This document shows positions 62,335-64,000 of a stretch of 64,000 bases of DNA, in pieces (position 1 is the stretch's first letter; each line of letters begins with the position of its first letter). The notes below the pieces were generated by a model, which was not told where the DNA came from, made no database searches, and saw nothing but the letters and a program-made list of their open reading frames with translations. Origin of the DNA: Hyphomicrobiales bacterium (lineage in GTDB: Bacteria > Pseudomonadota > Alphaproteobacteria > Rhizobiales > Xanthobacteraceae); NCBI GenBank assembly GCA_017305665.1, contig JAFKKH010000019.1:124001-188000 (forward strand). The letters are read 5' to 3'. A program made the translations under genes and the position numbers.

Positions 62335-63033
62335 TCAATCCAGCTCGATCACCTGACCGTTTTCGAGCGACACCCGGCGGTCCATCCGGTCCGCGAGCTC
62401 CATGTTATGGGTCGCGATCAGCATCGCCACCCGCGTCGCCTTCACGAGCTGCATCAACGCACTGAACACGTGATCGGCCGTATGCGGGTCCAGGTTGCCG
62501 GTCGGCTCGTCGGCAAACAGCACGCGCGGCGCATTGGCCACCGCGCGCGCAATCGCCACCCGCTGTTGTTCGCCGCCGGACAGTTCGGCCGGGCGGTGGG
62601 TGACGCGATCGCCGAGGCCGAGGTAGGCGAGAATTTCGCGCGCGCGCGTGATGGTCTCCGAGCGTTTGAGCCCCCGGATCATCTGCGGCAGCATCACATT
62701 CTCGAGCGCCGTGAACTCCGGCAGCAATCGATGGGACTGATAGACGAAGCCGATGTCGGTGCGCCGGATTTGCGTGCGCTCCACGTCGGATAGACCTGAC
62801 GTCGCGGTACCGCCGACGTAAACCTCGCCTTCATCCGGGCTTTCGAGCAGCCCTGCAATGTGCAGCAGGGTCGACTTGCCCGATCCCGAAGGTGCCACCA
62901 GCGCAACCGACTGGCCCGCCCACAGCGCCAGCTTCGCGCCGTCCAAAATGGTCAGCTTTGCTTCGCCCTGGCTATACTGCCGTTTGATCTCGTGAAGATA
63001 AACGACCGGTATCTCCTCTGCCCCCTGCTCCAT
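62335..63033 (-). CDS. lolD: Lipoprotein-releasing ABC transporter ATP-binding protein LolD
   Basis: ATPase of the LolCDE complex that extracts outer-membrane lipoproteins from the inner membrane. The 232 residues contain Walker A (APSGSGKST), Q-loop ([12 protein letters not shown]), signature [15 protein letters not shown], Walker [13 protein letters not shown] and the H-loop in [10 protein letters not shown]. It follows lolC/E by 9 bases. Confidence 0.95.
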   Translation of the reverse strand: MEQGAEEIPVVYLHEIKRQYSQGEAKLTILDGAKLALWAGQSVALVAPSGSGKSTLLHIAGLLESPDEGEVYVGGTATSGLSDVERTQIRRTDIGFVYQSHRLLPEFTALENVMLPQMIRGLKRSETITRAREILAYLGLGDRVTHRPAELSGGEQQRVAIARAVANAPRVLFADEPTGNLDPHTADHVFSALMQLVKATRVAMLIATHNMELADRMDRRVSLENGQVIELD

Positions 63034-63042
63034 CTGTGCGGC

Positions 63043-64000
63043 TCACTCGTACCGGAGGGCGTCGACGGGATCGAGCCGCGCGGCCCGCCACGACGGATAC
63101 AGCGTCGCCAGAAACGACAGCGTCAGCGCCATGATCACCACCGCGCTGGTCTCGCGGACGTCGATTTCGGCCGGCAGCTTGGACAGGAAATAGAGCTCCG
63201 GCGAAAACAGCTCGGTGCTGGTGAGCCACGACAGGAATTCGCGAATGGATTCGATGTTGAGGCAGATCACCAGCCCGACGATGAAGCCGGTGAGCGTCCC
63301 GACGACGCCGATCGCAGCGCCCGTGATCAGGAAGATACGCATGATCGACCCCTGCGATGCGCCCATGGTGCGCAGGATCGCGATGTCGCTGCCCTTGTCC
63401 TTGACCAGCATGATCAGCCCCGAAATGATATTCAGCGCGGCCACGAGCACGATCAGCGTCAGAATCAGGAACATCACATTGCGCTCGACCTGGAGCGCAT
63501 TGAAGAAGGTCGAATTGCGCTGCCGCCAGTCGACCAGAAACACCGGCCGGCCCGCGGCTTCGGTGACCGATTTGCGGAATTCGTCGATCTTGTCCGGGTT
63601 GTCGGTGTAGACCTCGATGGCAGTCACATCGTTGGCGCGGTTGAAATAGGCCTGCGCCTCGGCGAGCGGCATGAAAACGAAGGTCGAGTCGTATTCGGAC
63701 ATCCCCACTTCGAACACCGCGACGATCTTGTAGGACTTGATGCGTGGCGTCACGCCTATGGGGGTCACGGCACCGCGCGGCGCGACCAGCGTGATGGTAT
63801 CGCCAGCGTGCAGCGACAACTGATCGGCCAGTCGGCGGCCGATCGCCACACCATGCTGATCGTCAAATCCTTCGATCGAGCCCTGCTTGATGTTCTTGGC
63901 GATGGACGTGAGGTTGTCCAGATCATGGGCCCGGATGCCCCGGACAAGGACCCCCGACGCATTGAACGCCGACGATGCCAGCGCCTGACCGTCCACGACG
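63043..64000 (-). CDS. lolC: Lipoprotein-releasing ABC transporter permease LolC/LolE (5' end outside window)
   Basis: C-terminal part (more than 317 residues) of the FtsX-type permease of the LolCDE complex. Seen here are the rest of the periplasmic domain (GIRAHDLDNLTSIAKNI, VGMSEYDSTFVFMPL), then three membrane spans of the FtsX domain including ILRTMGASQGSIMRIFLITGA and the terminal YPSWRAARLDPVDALRYE. The N-terminal span and start codon lie beyond base 64000. Alphaproteobacteria usually have one LolC/E-type protein; which symbol applies is not certain. Confidence 0.93.
   Translation of the reverse strand, partial: VVDGQALASSAFNASGVLVRGIRAHDLDNLTSIAKNIKQGSIEGFDDQHGVAIGRRLADQLSLHAGDTITLVAPRGAVTPIGVTPRIKSYKIVAVFEVGMSEYDSTFVFMPLAEAQAYFNRANDVTAIEVYTDNPDKIDEFRKSVTEAAGRPVFLVDWRQRNSTFFNALQVERNVMFLILTLIVLVAALNIISGLIMLVKDKGSDIAILRTMGASQGSIMRIFLITGAAIGVVGTLTGFIVGLVICLNIESIREFLSWLTSTELFSPELYFLSKLPAEIDVRETSAVVIMALTLSFLATLYPSWRAARLDPVDALRYE

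Overview
The window is about 64 kb of high-GC chromosomal DNA. Nearly all of it is housekeeping genes in an order typical of Hyphomicrobiales (Rhizobiales). Five features point to Nitrobacteraceae/Bradyrhizobiaceae (Bradyrhizobium, Rhodopseudomonas, Afipia or Nitrobacter type): PdhB carries its own lipoyl domain; RpsB has a C-terminal helix-hairpin-helix tail; there is a DUF3551 secreted protein; there is a caspase-like protein with a long Pro/Ala tail; and SOS operators have the form GAAC-N7-GAAC or GTTC-N7-GTTC. This assignment is inferred from gene content, not from a database match. I saw no rRNA, tRNA, CRISPR, insertion sequence or phage. No gene-free stretch exceeds about 265 bases.

Layout. 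(1) 41-5380, minus: pdhC, a DUF5076 gene, pdhB, pdhA, ftsB and an FMN reductase. (2) 5499-10751: accessory enzymes, including a CoA-transferase, an isoprenylcysteine methyltransferase-like protein, two divergent alpha/beta-hydrolase-like proteins and an MDR-family dehydrogenase. (3) 10784-21815: eno, queF, two convergent MFS transporters, kdsA, a VOC protein broken by a frameshift, a NIPSNAP protein, an exported PAAR protein, a ClpP-like membrane protein, pyrG, secG and tpiA. (4) 22066-31937: ppiD, trpD, trpC and moaC, then an inserted block (palindromic repeat, SPW membrane protein, MHS transporter, HAD hydrolase), then moeA and lexA. (5) 31922-40406: comEC with a late frameshift, divergent glnS and gltX, gltA with a clear terminator, and an amidohydrolase. 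(6) 40417-55202, minus: the envelope and translation cluster lpxB-lpxI-lpxA-fabZ-lpxD-bamA-rseP-dxr-cdsA-uppS-frr-pyrH-tsf-rpsB. (7) 55436-64000: a caspase-like protein lacking the catalytic dyad, dnaE, a 32-codon SOS-controlled small gene, a DUF3551 protein, lolD and the 3' part of lolC/E.

The genes supply central carbon flux (pyruvate dehydrogenase, enolase, triosephosphate isomerase, citrate synthase), tryptophan, molybdopterin, CTP and isoprenoid synthesis, lipid A and undecaprenyl phosphate synthesis, outer-membrane assembly (BamA, LolCD, RseP), translation and replication.

The most interesting unexplained items are: a 32-residue single-span membrane peptide gene directly behind two perfect SOS boxes upstream of dnaE, resembling the concept of Caulobacter SidA; a dispersed bipartite palindromic element found twice in opposite orientation, which supplies the end of one gene and the upstream region of cdsA; a Sec-exported PAAR protein; and a caspase-fold protein with both catalytic residues replaced.
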